Below, piece after piece: positions 12,150 through 24,005 of a stretch of 64,000 bases of DNA (position 1 is the stretch's first letter; the number at the start of each line of letters is the position of its first letter). A program made the position numbers and the translations under genes. The notes beneath the pieces are model-generated. The model was given only the letters and a program-made list of their open reading frames with translations, ran no database searches and was not told where the DNA came from. Origin of the DNA: Portulaca oleracea (lineage: Eukaryota; Streptophyta; Magnoliopsida; Caryophyllales; Portulacaceae); contig CM055893.1 in assembly GCA_029582165.1 (NCBI GenBank), positions 28,981,679-29,045,678 on the forward strand. Direction: 5' to 3'.

Positions 12150-13260
12150 GTGGATAAACTCCTGGCTAGGCTCAAAACCTGGGAGAGCCGACATATCTCC
12201 TATGTTAGGAGAGTCACACTCATTAACTCAGTCTTGATGGGGATCTACTACTTTTGGGCAAGAATTCTCGTCATCCCTTCGCATGCCATCGAAAAGATCA
12301 CTCAATTTTTCCGCAACTTCCTCTGGGGCTCCTTCTCGCATTACAGCAAAACCCCCTGGTAGCCTGGGAGGTTGTCTGCAGACCAAAACGAATGGGAGGC
12401 CTAGGCCTCCGAGACCTAGAGTGCTGGAATAACGCCAATATTGCCCGACTGGTGTGGGCGATACAGAAGAAGGAAGATGTCCTATGGGTCCAATGGATTC
12501 ACGCAAAATACATTAAGGGGTCATCTTGGTGGGACTACCTTCCCCCTTATGATGTATGTACCTACTTAAAGCATCTCTGCTACATAAAGGAGTGCTTCAA
12601 GTGGGGTTGTGAACCCGGGTACAGATTGAAATAGGGTGGAGGGGCTAAGGAAGAGGGAGCATACAATGTGTCTGATGGCTATTTATGGAGTCTTGGAGAC
12701 AAGGAGGAGGTCAGCTGGGCCTCGATCATCTTGAACCCTTTGACAATCCCGCGCCATACTTTCATCACTTGGGTGGTTCTGCACGGCAAGCTTCCGGTGA
12801 GGGCTAGGACCACGCACTGGAAATCTGGAGGAGACTACCATTGCCCTGTCTGCGGGACGGATATGGAAACTATAGATCATCTTTTCCTAGACTGCGCGTT
12901 TGGGAAGGAAAAGTGAGGCATTCCTTGGAGGCGTGGGGGCAACGCCATCTGATCAGCACTCAAGACTGGAGAAATCATCTGGGTAGCCTCTACAACAACA
13001 GTAAAGAATCATAGCTGGATTGTGCTTTCCTTACTGCATACATCTATCACATATGGAGAGAGAGAAATAACCGTATCCATAAGAAACATGGTACAATACC
13101 CAGGTGGTCGCGAAGAATATCAAGAACGAAGTTATGCACAAAGTTCTTCTTGTAGCGAAAACTAGGAAGAAATATACTCGTCTTATAGACACAGTGCTTA
13201 GTGTGTAATTTTGGCCCCTCCCCCCCCCCCCCCTCATCCTCTTGTAATCTACATTTGCTC
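12150..13260 (+). pseudogene. L1-like LINE, segment 2 (RT thumb, zf-RVT, tail)
   Basis: This continues the LINE interrupted at 7265. KLLARLKTWESRHISYVRR directly follows the ILVD of segment 1 once the insertion and one GTGGA repeat are discounted. A frameshift near 12355 leads to RMGGLGLRDLECWN. A zinc-binding reverse-transcriptase-associated domain follows at 12668-12916, with WVVLHGKLPVRARTTHW and CPVCGTDMETIDHLFLDC. Remnant C-terminal sequence runs to about 13200, then a poly-C run and a TA microsatellite. I see no clear poly-A tail. Confidence 0.85.
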
Positions 13261-13284
13261 AGTCAATATATCCTGATTTTCGTG

Positions 13285-13285
<1 letters not shown>

Positions 13286-13335
<50 letters not shown>
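13286..13335. repeat. (TA)n microsatellite
   Basis: About 25 uninterrupted TA units follow the LINE remnant. A poly-C run lies just upstream near 13219-13233. Confidence 0.95.
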
Positions 13336-13339
<4 letters not shown>

Positions 13340-14694
13340 TTATATATAAATTCATTAAATGCATTACAAATATAAAAAATATTAATGTCTAATGATAGGA
13401 ACGTAATATTATTTGAAATTTAATCATGTGCAACTGGTGTAATGCATAAATCTTAGTGCTTATGGCAAATATTATCAGAAAGAAAGACTTGGTTAAAAAG
13501 ACAAATAATATGGCATGGTGGGTGTTGTTCATGTTTCCATGGAGGCTAATCGTGCTACAAATTAACTAGCTAGGACTAAGTAGAGGAGTGATAATTATGT
13601 AAGATGATCGGGAAATCTTCATAGTGAGCTTAGGCGAATTGTTCATGAAGATGTATCCTGTTGCTACATTGTGAGAAGGAGCGCTTGATATATATATATC
13701 TCTTACTTTTCACAAAAAGAATTATATATATACATCAGACTTTTAACAATATGTATAGTTTAATTTTGTCTCAACAATATATCTTATTTATTTTTGTTCT
13801 GCAACAAACATATTTAAATATTAGTTTATATCGTCCACATGGTAGATATATATACACATAATTACTCTTTCACCCTTATAATAAAAAACTTGCTTACCTT
13901 GTACTTTGTATTCACACATGAATTTACGTTTTTGGCTTTATATATAATAATTAATTAGCAACTTGTCTTGTAACTTGTGTTCGACGACAGTCACCACTAT
14001 ACTATGTTGTCCTCAAGTACATGGGTAATATTAGCAATCACAAAAATTTTCACCTTAATTTCCACATGTATTATTGAACTTTTCAAATTGGTTAAGGTGA
14101 CAACCAAATTAGGACAGAGATTGTTTGTATAGTCTATATTTATTAACTTTAACTACAAATTATCCAATATATATAATAATTCCATACATAACATTAATCT
14201 TATTCCATCATCTCCATATTTTCAAATGCAATTAATTCTAAAAATATTAAATACTTATTTCTTGATATATATGTAATATATTTATTAACTATTATTATTA
14301 AATATCCAACAAAAAATTCAATCATAATATTATCATTTTTTTACTTTATAAAAAATAAAATAAATAATTTTAATAATTACTCGGTCCAAAAGAGGGACAT
14401 ATAATAGCCATTATCAAGATAAATCTACAGCAATAAATAATTAGAGACTAGGAGAGTGTAATTCTCTTCTTTCTAAAAATAAATAACCTATAGCCACGCA
14501 ATTCCATAGCCCTAGCTCCTACAAGTGACATTCCAATGGGGAGTCAAAATTTCTCATAAACCCAAGCCATTGGGCCCCACCATAGCGCTTTTAATAAATT
14601 GACTGCTACTTTCTTCTTCTTCCTATTTTTGTTGATGGTCATGATTTTCAAAATTATTTTTAATAAATATTTTTTAATAATTGTAAAATTATAT
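13336..14694. other. AT-rich intergenic sequence, no gene seen
   Basis: This is strongly AT-rich sequence without coding-like frames, splice-consistent exons or RNA genes that I could recognise. The short ORFs are low-complexity. Confidence 0.6.
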
Positions 14695-14699
14695 TTTTA

Positions 14700-15201
14700 T
14701 GTTAGGATTCTCAGGGCGTAGTTAGCAGACAAACAATAATAAGGCAAAAAATAAATAAAGATTCGATACAAGGAATTAACGTGGAAAAACCCAAACTGGG
14801 AAAAAAACCACGAACGATGCACTATCAGAGAATTACAACACTGTTTCAGATATTCCCAGACCTCCACAATCTCTCACAACCTCCCTAGAGTTACAACCTG
14901 AGAACTCAACACTCACAGATGAGTCTCACACAACCTTCCTCAGGGACACACAGATTACAGGTCAATCTCTTGTGGTATAAGATGAAACACTCTCAATTGC
15001 AATACAAATAAACCTAGCACCTAGGCTCTATTTATAGTACAAGGCTGACACAATTTTAGGATTAATAGAGGCCCTACAGCAAAGGAATTACAAAAAAGGA
15101 AGTGGAACAAATCAACAACCTGAGTTCCACTCAAACTCTTCTACCTTGCTCCCCAAGAGACAGAGACCAACCCAAAATTGGTCTCCACATTCAACCCAAC
15201 A
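14700..15201 (-). mobile_element. Solo LTR, probably copia type
   Basis: The ends are TGTTAGG...CCCAACA, with a perfect 5-bp duplication TTTTA at 14695-14699 and 15202-15206; length 502 bp. A TATA box (ctataaatag read on the minus strand, about 15025-15034) points to minus orientation. The short length and terminal sequence fit Ty1/copia. It is more GC-rich than the flanking DNA. Confidence 0.88.
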
Positions 15202-15206
15202 TTTTA

Positions 15207-16279
15207 TAATATTATTTTTCATTATGAATTTAATAGTAGTAACTTTATATAACAACTCTTTGTATGTATATTGAAAAATTACTGTCAAAATATTTTAAGT
15301 TTAACTGTATGATTTTCAAAGACGACAATTAATATAGAACAGAAAGAATAACCCATATTACAAATGGTATTATTATAATAGGGAGTGAGGCTTAAATAGT
15401 ATTATTATAATTTGGAGTGAGATATATTCATAGATAATGATTGAAAATATAGTGTAGTACTAAATGAAGTAGAGTGAATGATTAAATTAAATCATTTGAA
15501 TAATAAAAAATATAATAAAATAATTTTTTTCTCTCCTCTTTGTGTCTATCTCCCTCCTCTAGTTCCAAATATCTTTTGGAACAATCAAAAATTCCAAAAA
15601 AATATTAGAACATATAATTTTCGATCCTTTTCTTTTTTCCCCCTTCTCTGGGTGTTTCAAAATTTTGAAACATCAATGCATATCATTGTAGAGAAATGAT
15701 AATTACTCCAATCATCCATTTTTTTTATTAATACTTAAATATTGGTGTAAGTAAAATTCATTAATAAGAGAAAATTATACTATTGTTATATGATATGTTT
15801 TGGAGTATTTACCACTAAGGTGTTACATCTTAAGAAGTTTTACCAATATTTATTATTAACTTATTTTGAATTTAACAATATTATTACAAAATTTATCAAA
15901 CTATTACAAAAATTCATCATATAAAAACTTGATTTATTTTGATACATGCAGTAAATTTAGATAAGTTCAGAAAACACTTTGGTACCTCAAGGTATTTCTG
16001 GCTGAGATAAGACTCACTTAACAAATCAAATTAACTCAGAGATAAAGAGATAAATAAATAAATAAATAATTCTCCAATATTCCAACAAAAAAGAAATAAA
16101 AAAAAATGAGTGTTGATATATGTCTTGGGGTAACACTGCTTTAGTGTCTTCCCTTTTATAAAATTAATACTTATTATCATTTTTAATCCCAATTTTTTTT
16201 TACGGATACTATTAATTATCAATTATAAGAAAAGTGCAATGTGTTGGTTATTCCAATAATAAACCTCATTCGTTAGACA
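15207..16279. other. AT-rich intergenic sequence, no gene seen
   Basis: No supported gene. Two near-identical ~25-bp stretches (tattattataat..ggagtgag) occur around 15368-15420. The remainder is low-complexity AT-rich DNA. Confidence 0.6.
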
Positions 16280-16288
16280 TATTTTAAA

Positions 16289-16680
16289 GGGTTATTGGAA
16301 TTAAATAATCCAACCTTTAAGGCAATTTGGATACGACAAACTGACCTTTGAAACTTAGATTTGACAAACTATACTTAATATCCTATTAGATTGAATGAAC
16401 TTTGATGAATTTTAAATCATCAGAAAAGTGATTTCCGGTGGTGATCAATGTGTTTTTTCTTTACTTTTCACCTTTTAAATAGTTTAAATAAGCAATAACC
16501 TTTGTTAGTAGTTTATATAAGCAATAACCTTTGTTAGGTAACTTTTAAGACGAGTTGAAATCGGTAAAAATTCACTCAATATAATATGTGTTAAATATAG
16601 TACGTCGAATCCAAATTTCAAAGGTGAGTTCATTGTATCCAAGTTGCCTTAACGGTTGGATTATTTAATTCCAATAACCC
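16289..16680. mobile_element. Mutator-like MITE with long TIRs and 9-bp TSD
   Basis: This is a 392-bp element. Its ends (16289-16333 and 16636-16680) are inverted copies over 45 bp with about two mismatches, and similarity continues more weakly inward to roughly 100 bp. A perfect 9-bp duplication TATTTTAAA flanks it (16280-16288 and 16681-16689). Nine-bp TSDs with long TIRs are typical of Mutator-like elements. There is no coding capacity. It ends 231 bp before the start codon of the NAKR-like gene. Confidence 0.88.
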
Positions 16681-16911
16681 TATTTTAAATACATTTTTGC
16701 AAATTTTAAAAAATATAGATAAACGTGTCTTGCCCAAAATTGTTATCATTTATATTTGTTTGGGAGCTCCCCATCTTTAAAAGGAGGGCAAGCTCTAGCC
16801 TTACCTTTAGAAACCTTGGTCTCTTTCTCTCTCTGTCTGTGTTTTTCCTGCAAATTCCAGAAAACCCTGGTTGAAAGTGAAGGAAGTAATAAAGAGAGAA
16901 AGTGAAAGAAA

Positions 16912-18127
16912 ATGAAGAGGATGAAAGGCATAGAGGTATCGTGCGCCTCCCCAGCGTCGACAGCCATTTGCTCGAGCACGGAGCTGAGGTCGATGGTACG
17001 AAATGGTCCGAAACCCCTCCCTCATCAGCGTCTTCGCGATCAATACATCGCTAATAACTTTCATTACAACTTCATCGATAATAATAACAATTCTTCAAGA
17101 TTAATGTTAGCCCCTTGCATCTCAGAGCTCCCCTTAACTCCACGCCCCTCCTCCTCCTACCAGCAGCTCCGACGCCACAAATTTGTTTACGGGAAAAGTA
17201 ATGACATCTACATGGATAGTCCTCCCAGAGGCCACTCCTCCTCTAGGTACCTCCTCCGTGGCTCTGACTCAGCCAAGCAGTGCTCGGCGTTGGTCCCTGT
17301 CCATGCCCGTCCCAACAAAAACATTGTTAACAGTTCCAACACTCACAGCCACAGGCAACCGGAGCGCAACTCAAGTTATGCCACTGATCATGCTCAGACA
17401 ACTGTGGGTCACCACCCCTACTGCACTAATTCCACTCTTCTAAAATCGTCGTCTTCTGCTTCATCCCCAGACCAGGTAATTAATCTCTTTAATTACTGCA
17501 TTCTTTTTTAATTATTACTGATGCTTTTTGTAATGGGAATCTTATTATGCTACCGGATATATTTTATTATTTGAGGTTAGTTCTTCGAGTGTCTGTTTAA
17601 GTATTATAATATCGAATAATATATGTATCTCATGGGATGAAGTTTGAGGATGTTTGAGTATCTCTTTGTTTACTATTTACTGTCTTCTTTTTACTCAAGG
17701 GGTAAAATCTAGTTTTGACTGTAGTACATCATATATGTGCAGGTAGTAGTATTGAGGGTATCACTGCACTGTAAAGCTTGTGCTGGCAAGCTCAGAAAAT
17801 ACCTTTCCAAAATGGAAGGTCAGTCCAGCTAGATATAATTAATAATCGTAACCTTATTCCTCCTTTTACAGCTTGTTTTAATTTCTTAAAATCACTAAGA
17901 GTTGAAAATAAATAACTTGGGGTAGTGTTTTTCTTGCAGGAGTCAAATCATTTGACATAGATCTGGAAACAAAAAAAGTGACCGTGATTGGAAATGTGAC
18001 TCCATTAGGTGTATTGACAAGCATTTCTAAGGTGAAGAATGCCCAATTATGGCCATCTCCTACGTCCACCTCATCAACATCATCATCTTCATTATCAACT
18101 TCTTCAACCTTCGACTACAATTACTAA
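16912..18127 (+). CDS. NAKR: NAKR-type heavy-metal-associated (HMA) domain protein
   Basis: This is a three-exon gene: 16912-17475, 17743-17818 and 17940-18127. Both introns are GT-AG (starting gtaatt and gtcagt, ending gtgcag and ttgcag). The spliced frame is open for 275 codons to TAA. The N-terminus MKRMKGIEVSCASPASTAICSS matches the conserved start of the SODIUM POTASSIUM ROOT DEFECTIVE (NAKR) family. A long Ser/Asn-rich disordered middle follows. Exons 2-3 encode a C-terminal HMA fold: VVLRVSLHCKACAGKLRKYL keeps the CxxC metal site, then GVKSFDIDLETKKVTV and ISKVKNAQLWP. The protein ends in a Ser/Thr-rich tail. In Arabidopsis, NAKR1 acts in phloem in Na/K homeostasis and long-distance FT movement; which paralogue this is cannot be told. 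The first Met was chosen because it matches the family start. A CT-rich 5' UTR-like stretch lies at 16800-16850. All splice sites are intact, so the gene appears functional. Confidence 0.9.
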
Positions 18128-19107
18128 TTAGATCAAAGGAAAGCGTTCAACGTCGGTCGTGCGATGGCTTTTACGTTTCTAGTTAAATCAAGTTGTGAAT
18201 TAAATTGAATACTATTAATTAGCTTATTTTCGATCTCTTTGAATTATCAAATAGCAGTTTCATCGGCTAATTTTATATATAGTATGTTTAGTTTCATCTA
18301 TTGTTACTATGCTTCTTCATTCCTGCTCAGTGCATTTATACAACAACTAGCATAATATAAATGAATATAAAATTTATAATGAAAACTCATAGTGTAAATC
18401 GTATAATATATACTAGCGTTGTATATCGCACGGGAATTTTTTCATTATTTATATGTGATTTTTTTAATAGTAATGTTATAATAATTATCAATTTAAATAA
18501 TATTAAAAAAATCAATAAAAAAGTATACAACAATTGCACTGTCATTATTTTTGTATTTCTTTTGTATAAATTGTCCTTAAAATTAATTTAGACAATATAG
18601 TACTGAAGGATACTAAAATCTATATTTATTTTCAATATTCTCTTAATTATATATAATAAATAACAGTAGTAATTTTTATTGGTCAATTTGAATAAATGCA
18701 AGCAACTCCATAATTCCCTTCAAATATTTATCTATAACATGCAAAAATAATTTAATATTAAAACTCGAAATAAATTATTGAGATAATAAAAGCTATGTGT
18801 ACACATTATATGTTGTTGGAAATTTATTTCCATTAAAATATAAAATGTTTTATAAAAATAATGAAAATAAAAAAGGTTAGAGAAATTGTGAAGCATTGCT
18901 ATTTAGTAGTAAATAACTAATAATCACGAATTTAAAAATAATTAATTATACTAAAATTTAATCATATATCTACAACCACAACTTCATCAAAACAAAGTTG
19001 CATTACTTTTAATTATAACATAGAGAGATTAATTTTACATTTTTTCTATCATAATGTTAATAATGCTTTTTTCTTTTTAAAATTCTCAAAGAAAACATAA
19101 AACAATA

Positions 19108-19139
<32 letters not shown>

Positions 19140-21866
19140 TTTATAGTTATTAATTCCAAAATTAAGCATATATCAACAATCGGAACACCAATAAAAATAA
19201 ACTTGAATTACATTTATTTATAACAAACAGATTAATTTACATTTTTTAGTGCAATGTTAATAATATTTTTTTCTTTTTACAATTATCAAAGAAAAAGTAA
19301 AACAATAAATATGTGTTTTATTGTAGTTTTACACTTTAACGATTTTACACTTTAACGTCTATTAAATTTTAGTTTAATCTATTTTTTTTTATAGTGGAAT
19401 TGATATATTATAATAATAAATTTGGTGAAAGAAAAGACTAATTAATGAATATTTTTATATAAAAAAGATAATGAATATTATTTTAATAACGTGATTTGTT
19501 TTTTGGCCATTGGTTTTTTGTATTTTTCTTTTGGATGTCCACTTTTTTCTTTTAACTGATCTCTACAATTAAGATTAGAATATAAAAAATTATGTTCTTT
19601 TATTTTCTTGGAAAAAAAAGAAAATTAAATGTAATACTATAGTACTCCATAATTTATATTCACATTTACATTTGACTATATAATAAGTTGGAGTAAGTAA
19701 GTGAGCAATGACCATTAATGTCTGTAATTTAATGTTGGCATTTGAAAAGTCATGTGTAGTGGATGGGTAAAAATTACCAATATGCTTCTTTTAATTTGAA
19801 TTTTTCATTACAATTTCTTAAAATTTTCTAGAGAATGACATGTGGCAAGTAACTCCTTATTAAGATTGTGTTTTAATGTAATTTATAGATGACATAATTA
19901 ATACACTTTTTTTAATATAATTAACGATAGTTTTTATTTTATTTGATTGACACATGGCAGCTTGTGGATTGTTGTATTTTGTTTTAATATACTTAATAGA
20001 TTATTAGTTACAATCTGTGTCCGATATGACCAAAGCTACAGTGGTAATAAATTTCGTAAAGTGTTTATATTAAAAAATAGACATTTATTATAATTTAAAA
20101 TTATATAAACAATTATTATGTTTATAATTTATTGTTAAACATAAAGAAAAAACTATAATTTTAAATTATAAACAAATTGTTATATATAAACATAAAGAAA
20201 AAAAACATAAATTTTATAAATTATAGTTTCTATAAAGATTATTATATAAAGATTATTGTTAATTTAAAGTCATATAAATTATAAAGAAAAAACATAAATT
20301 ATAAACAAATTATTATATATAAACATAAATTATGTATATCAATATTATAATTGTTTATATGACTTTAATATACCCGTGCATCAAACAATTATTGTTAAAT
20401 TATAGTTTACATGACTTTAAATTTCGTAAAGTGTTTATATAAACAATTATAACATTGATATACATAACTTATGTCTATTTTTTCTTTATAATTTATTGTT
20501 AAACATATAAACACATAATATAATTTAAGTCATATAAACAATTATTATTATTTATGTTTATATATCCACCAATAATTTATAAAATTAATATACATAAAAA
20601 CAATACCGAGTATAACCAAAGTTATTGACTTGGAACAATGTAAAACAGTTAGAATAAAAGATAATTTTCTTTTGCACTGTCCCACAACCTTCAGTCATCA
20701 AGGGCAAAACCATGTCAAAGCTATGCAATCAAGCTAGCAAAAAATCAGTAAATACTTCGACTAAATTGGATAACATTACAACAAAATTAAGATAGTAACA
20801 TACAAAATCGCAATTAACGACATAAATACATAAATTAATGATAATTACATATAATAATTCCATTTATGACACATCTCTCCTTGTTGCTTCAAAATTGAAT
20901 CAAAATTATCATTGTCTTGTATGTGACCCTGCAATTATTGTAGCATAATTACAATCTAGCATACCTAAACATTGAGCACAAACTCTGGAAAGCATGAAAA
21001 GATTATGCACATCCATTATTGCATCAATGCATGTTTATTGACATAAGAACCCCAGCCGAAATTGTCACATCAAAAAAGCCTAGACGTCCATTATCAACCT
21101 CTAGTTGACCACCATTCTATTGCTGCCGCTTCCATACAGTCGTCAATATCGTTGAAAACACATTTCTATCCTATTGTGCAAAATAAAAAAAATCAAAAAA
21201 CACAAAACTAAAATCCACGAAAAAAATGAATGAAGAAGCATTAGTGATCCATGTAGATAATCATCATTAGTGCAAAGAGTTAAAAAAACAAAGGTACTCA
21301 ACAAAGCAACAATAGTACAACACACATAGATAAAGAATATACTAACCTGATTAAAATGAGGATTATGCGTTTTCATACAGTAGAGTATGGATGATATAGA
21401 AAATGAACTTGTAGTAGGGAGCATATTGATAGTTGCCAACATGCACAAGGTATAAAGATTGTATTCTTATAGGTAGGTTTCAGTTTAGGGTGTTCAGGAT
21501 AGGTTAGTATTAGAGACATATACAAATAAGAGTTTTACAATAGGTCGGGAGGAAGAGTCCTAATTAGATTTGGGTGGGAGTTAGACTCCTAACTGGGTTG
21601 GGAAGTAAATTTCTAATTAGATAAGGTAGACTCTTAATCTGATTAGAATTCTTATTTATTATTTTTTCAAATCGATTTTTTTATTATTATTTCAAGGGCG
21701 AGAATTTTTATTGTATGTTTAAATTGATTTTTTTTCTTTAATATATGATTGGTCAATAACCCCTACAATCACTCTGGGTTGAGTATTTCAAATTTCGAAT
21801 ATATTACTTTTATATTATTATAGATATGTTTCTAGCTAGGTACTGCTTTCATCGTATATTCTATTT
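18128..21866. other. AT-rich intergenic region without recognisable genes
   Basis: About 3.7 kb of low-complexity AT-rich DNA lies downstream of the NAKR-like gene. It includes a TA/TG microsatellite near 19108-19139 and a palindromic AT-rich block at 20040-20600 (listed separately). ORFs such as the one at 21143-21448 have no domain and a biased composition, and I do not consider them genes. Confidence 0.6.
20040..20600. repeat. AT-rich block of direct and inverted repeats
   Basis: The phrase atttcgtaaagtgtttatat occurs near 20050 and again near 20426. Around 20310-20500 the sequence reads as an imperfect palindrome (ttatgtatatcaatattataattg against caattataacattgatatacataa). This could be a collapsed MITE or foldback element. 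No TSD was found. Confidence 0.5.
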
Positions 21867-23825
21867 GTCACTGTAGGAGGCAAAAATTTGTCGACCAATT
21901 AAAAAAATGACACGTGAAAAATAAATTAAATTTACTCGGCCAATTATTATCTGTCACGTGTTAAATTAATTACTATGGTCCATTTAATTGAATTTTAAAT
22001 GGAAATTTATCATGACCAATGTACATCGTGACACGTGTCAATTATGATGCAGAAAATGATAATTATTTCTTTATTTAAAATTAAAGGAATAATTAATTAA
22101 TTTGTGCCCAAACCCAAAACCCAACTCAAACCCTAGGGGTTAGTCCTCCAAAGCCTATAAATAGGGGTCATCCCCCTTCATTTGAACTCCCCCAGAGATT
22201 CAGTAGTCAGCAGCCAGAGGTTTCAGGAGATCAAACTGCAAGCGGCCTCCAGCTACCAAGCATCAAGGATCAAGGTCTGCACAAGCTTCAAGCATCTACC
22301 GCGTCAAGATCAAGAACTGCTACAGAGGTCTTCAGCAAGACCTGCAAAGCCTTCAGAAGATCGAACTACAAGCGACCTCCTGCTAATCAAGCGCTAAAGA
22401 TCAATGTCTGCTAGTTCAACAACTTCTACTCTTCACATCAAAGGCTGCAATCATCTTCTTCGTCAACTGGTTCATCAATCGAGACTAAGCACACAAGCCC
22501 TCGCATCCAAGAACTTGAAGAACTGCAACCATCAGTCAACCTACAAACGGTCAACCTTCAAGCAACCTTCAGCTACCAAGCATTAAGGAGATCAACGCTC
22601 AAGACCTTTAGCTCAAGAACTGCTACAGAATTCTTCAGCTAGACTTGCATTCGAGATCCAGATCAAGCGTCCGTGCCCTCGGCTCGCCCAAATTTCAGGA
22701 GATTGAATTACAGGACCACTTTATTGTATTGAATACAGAGATTGTACCCGCATACATTCAAATATTAATACAAATTAATTTATTTCTCAGTTTCCTGTCT
22801 TTATTTATTTTAAACTCGAAATTTGTCTTTACAGTCACTTGAACTAATTTTCAGTGCACTTACTTCCAACGAGCATAACAAAATTGGGAAAAATGTCATT
22901 TTGGTGATCGATAACCTGCTATATTTTTTTAATTTTTTTGTTCCTCCCTCTTTCTTTCGCCCCCTCCCCCAACCTTGCTGCCCACTACCAGCATAACCAT
23001 CTCCTTCCACCACCTTCAATCAGCTACTCCGTTCTCTCTTCTCCAAGCCCCCTCATTTTCTCGTTACCTCAAATCCCGAAATCCCCCTAGCCTACTCCCT
23101 CATTGCCACAACCTTCTCCGCCCGTCATTCACCTTCGAACTCCACCCACCGCCTGTCACTAGCAACCAGCGACACCATCGACGTCAGCTCCAGTGAGCAG
23201 CCACCCTCATCTTCTCCTCCTCATCCACCTTCTTCAATTCCAATCATCTTCATCTTCATCACCTTCTTCCTCATCTTCATCCTAAATCTTCTGACTCCAC
23301 CGCGTGCATCATCGCCTCGACCACCAATCCCCAGTGTCGTCGATGAACAACACAGCACCCCAGCCCCCCATCGCGGCCAAGCCCCTAGCACCTCCTCTGC
23401 TTTCTTTCTCTTTGCCGTCTGCAACCCTCAGTCACACCTCATTGTCGACGACGAGCGTCGCCAACCCAAGCATCGCAACCTACAAGTACCACCCGCCCCG
23501 CTTTCGTTCTCTCTCATCTGATTCTCAGTTTCTCAAACTTCGATTTCGATTCCATTGTCCTGATCGGCATAATCATTGCCTATTTTGGGTGGAGGAAGCT
23601 GGGCAGTTGGTGATTGGGGGGGGGGGGGGGAGGTTAGTTAAATGATTTTTTTTAAAAAAAAATTAGGGGTTTTAATCGACGCTAACTTACACTAGCAGGT
23701 TAAAATGCATATTTGACATTTTTAACAATTTTAGAGGAAGTGAGTGCACCAAAAAAATTTCAATGACAATTTTTGACTTTTTTGATAAGTTTAGTGGTAA
23801 CTTAATATGTACAGACAGTCCCCTT
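21840..23825. mobile_element. Candidate non-autonomous TIR element with GC-rich core, split by a solo LTR
   Basis: The sequence gtgcacttacttcc...aaaaatgtcattttggtgatcgataacctgcta (about 22852-22920) is an imperfect inverted copy of 23685-23750. Joining across the solo LTR (21866 to 22834) extends the match outward (ttgtcacttgaa...gtgcac). The core (about 22945-23640) is Ser/Pro-codon-rich and GC-rich against AT-rich flanks, as in elements that captured exon sequence, but I recognise no protein. The outer boundaries and TSD are uncertain. Confidence 0.4.
21872..22833 (+). mobile_element. Solo LTR (962 bp)
   Basis: It starts TGTAGGAGG and ends TCTTTACA, with a perfect 5-bp duplication GTCAC (21867-21871 and 22834-22838). 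A TATA box (ctataaatagggg near 22156) is followed by a long purine/pyrimidine-mixed leader containing repeated 'ttcaggagatc' and 'ctaccaagcat' motifs, giving plus orientation. The ORFs in it (22182-22397 and others) look like leader sequence, not protein. Superfamily is undetermined; there is no internal domain. Confidence 0.88.
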
Positions 23826-24005
23826 CCTATTACCAAAAATATTTAGTCAATGTATGATCAGATCATACAAATTTCTTTTACTCATATAAACTATGGTAGT
23901 TTTATTGGTCTTTACACCTATCTTAAAAAACATCATTTAATTTGTACTATCTTCAATATGAATTTTAACCTTTAATAACTTTTATAAAAAAAATTATGCT
24001 GGAGG

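Noticed and set aside
18405..20385. A ~2-kb element bounded by 'atatcgcacggg' (18424) and 'acccgtgcat' (20370)
   Set aside because: The inverted match is only about 8-10 bp, and no TSD or internal support was found.
21143..21448. 101-codon hydrophobic ORF (minus)
   Set aside because: Phe/Leu/Ser-rich composition is expected from AT-rich DNA; no signal of a family.
22975..23645. A Ser/Pro-rich protein gene
   Set aside because: Several overlapping short frames on both strands with compositional bias, no domain, and the segment lies between inverted repeats; more likely transposon cargo or GC-rich filler.
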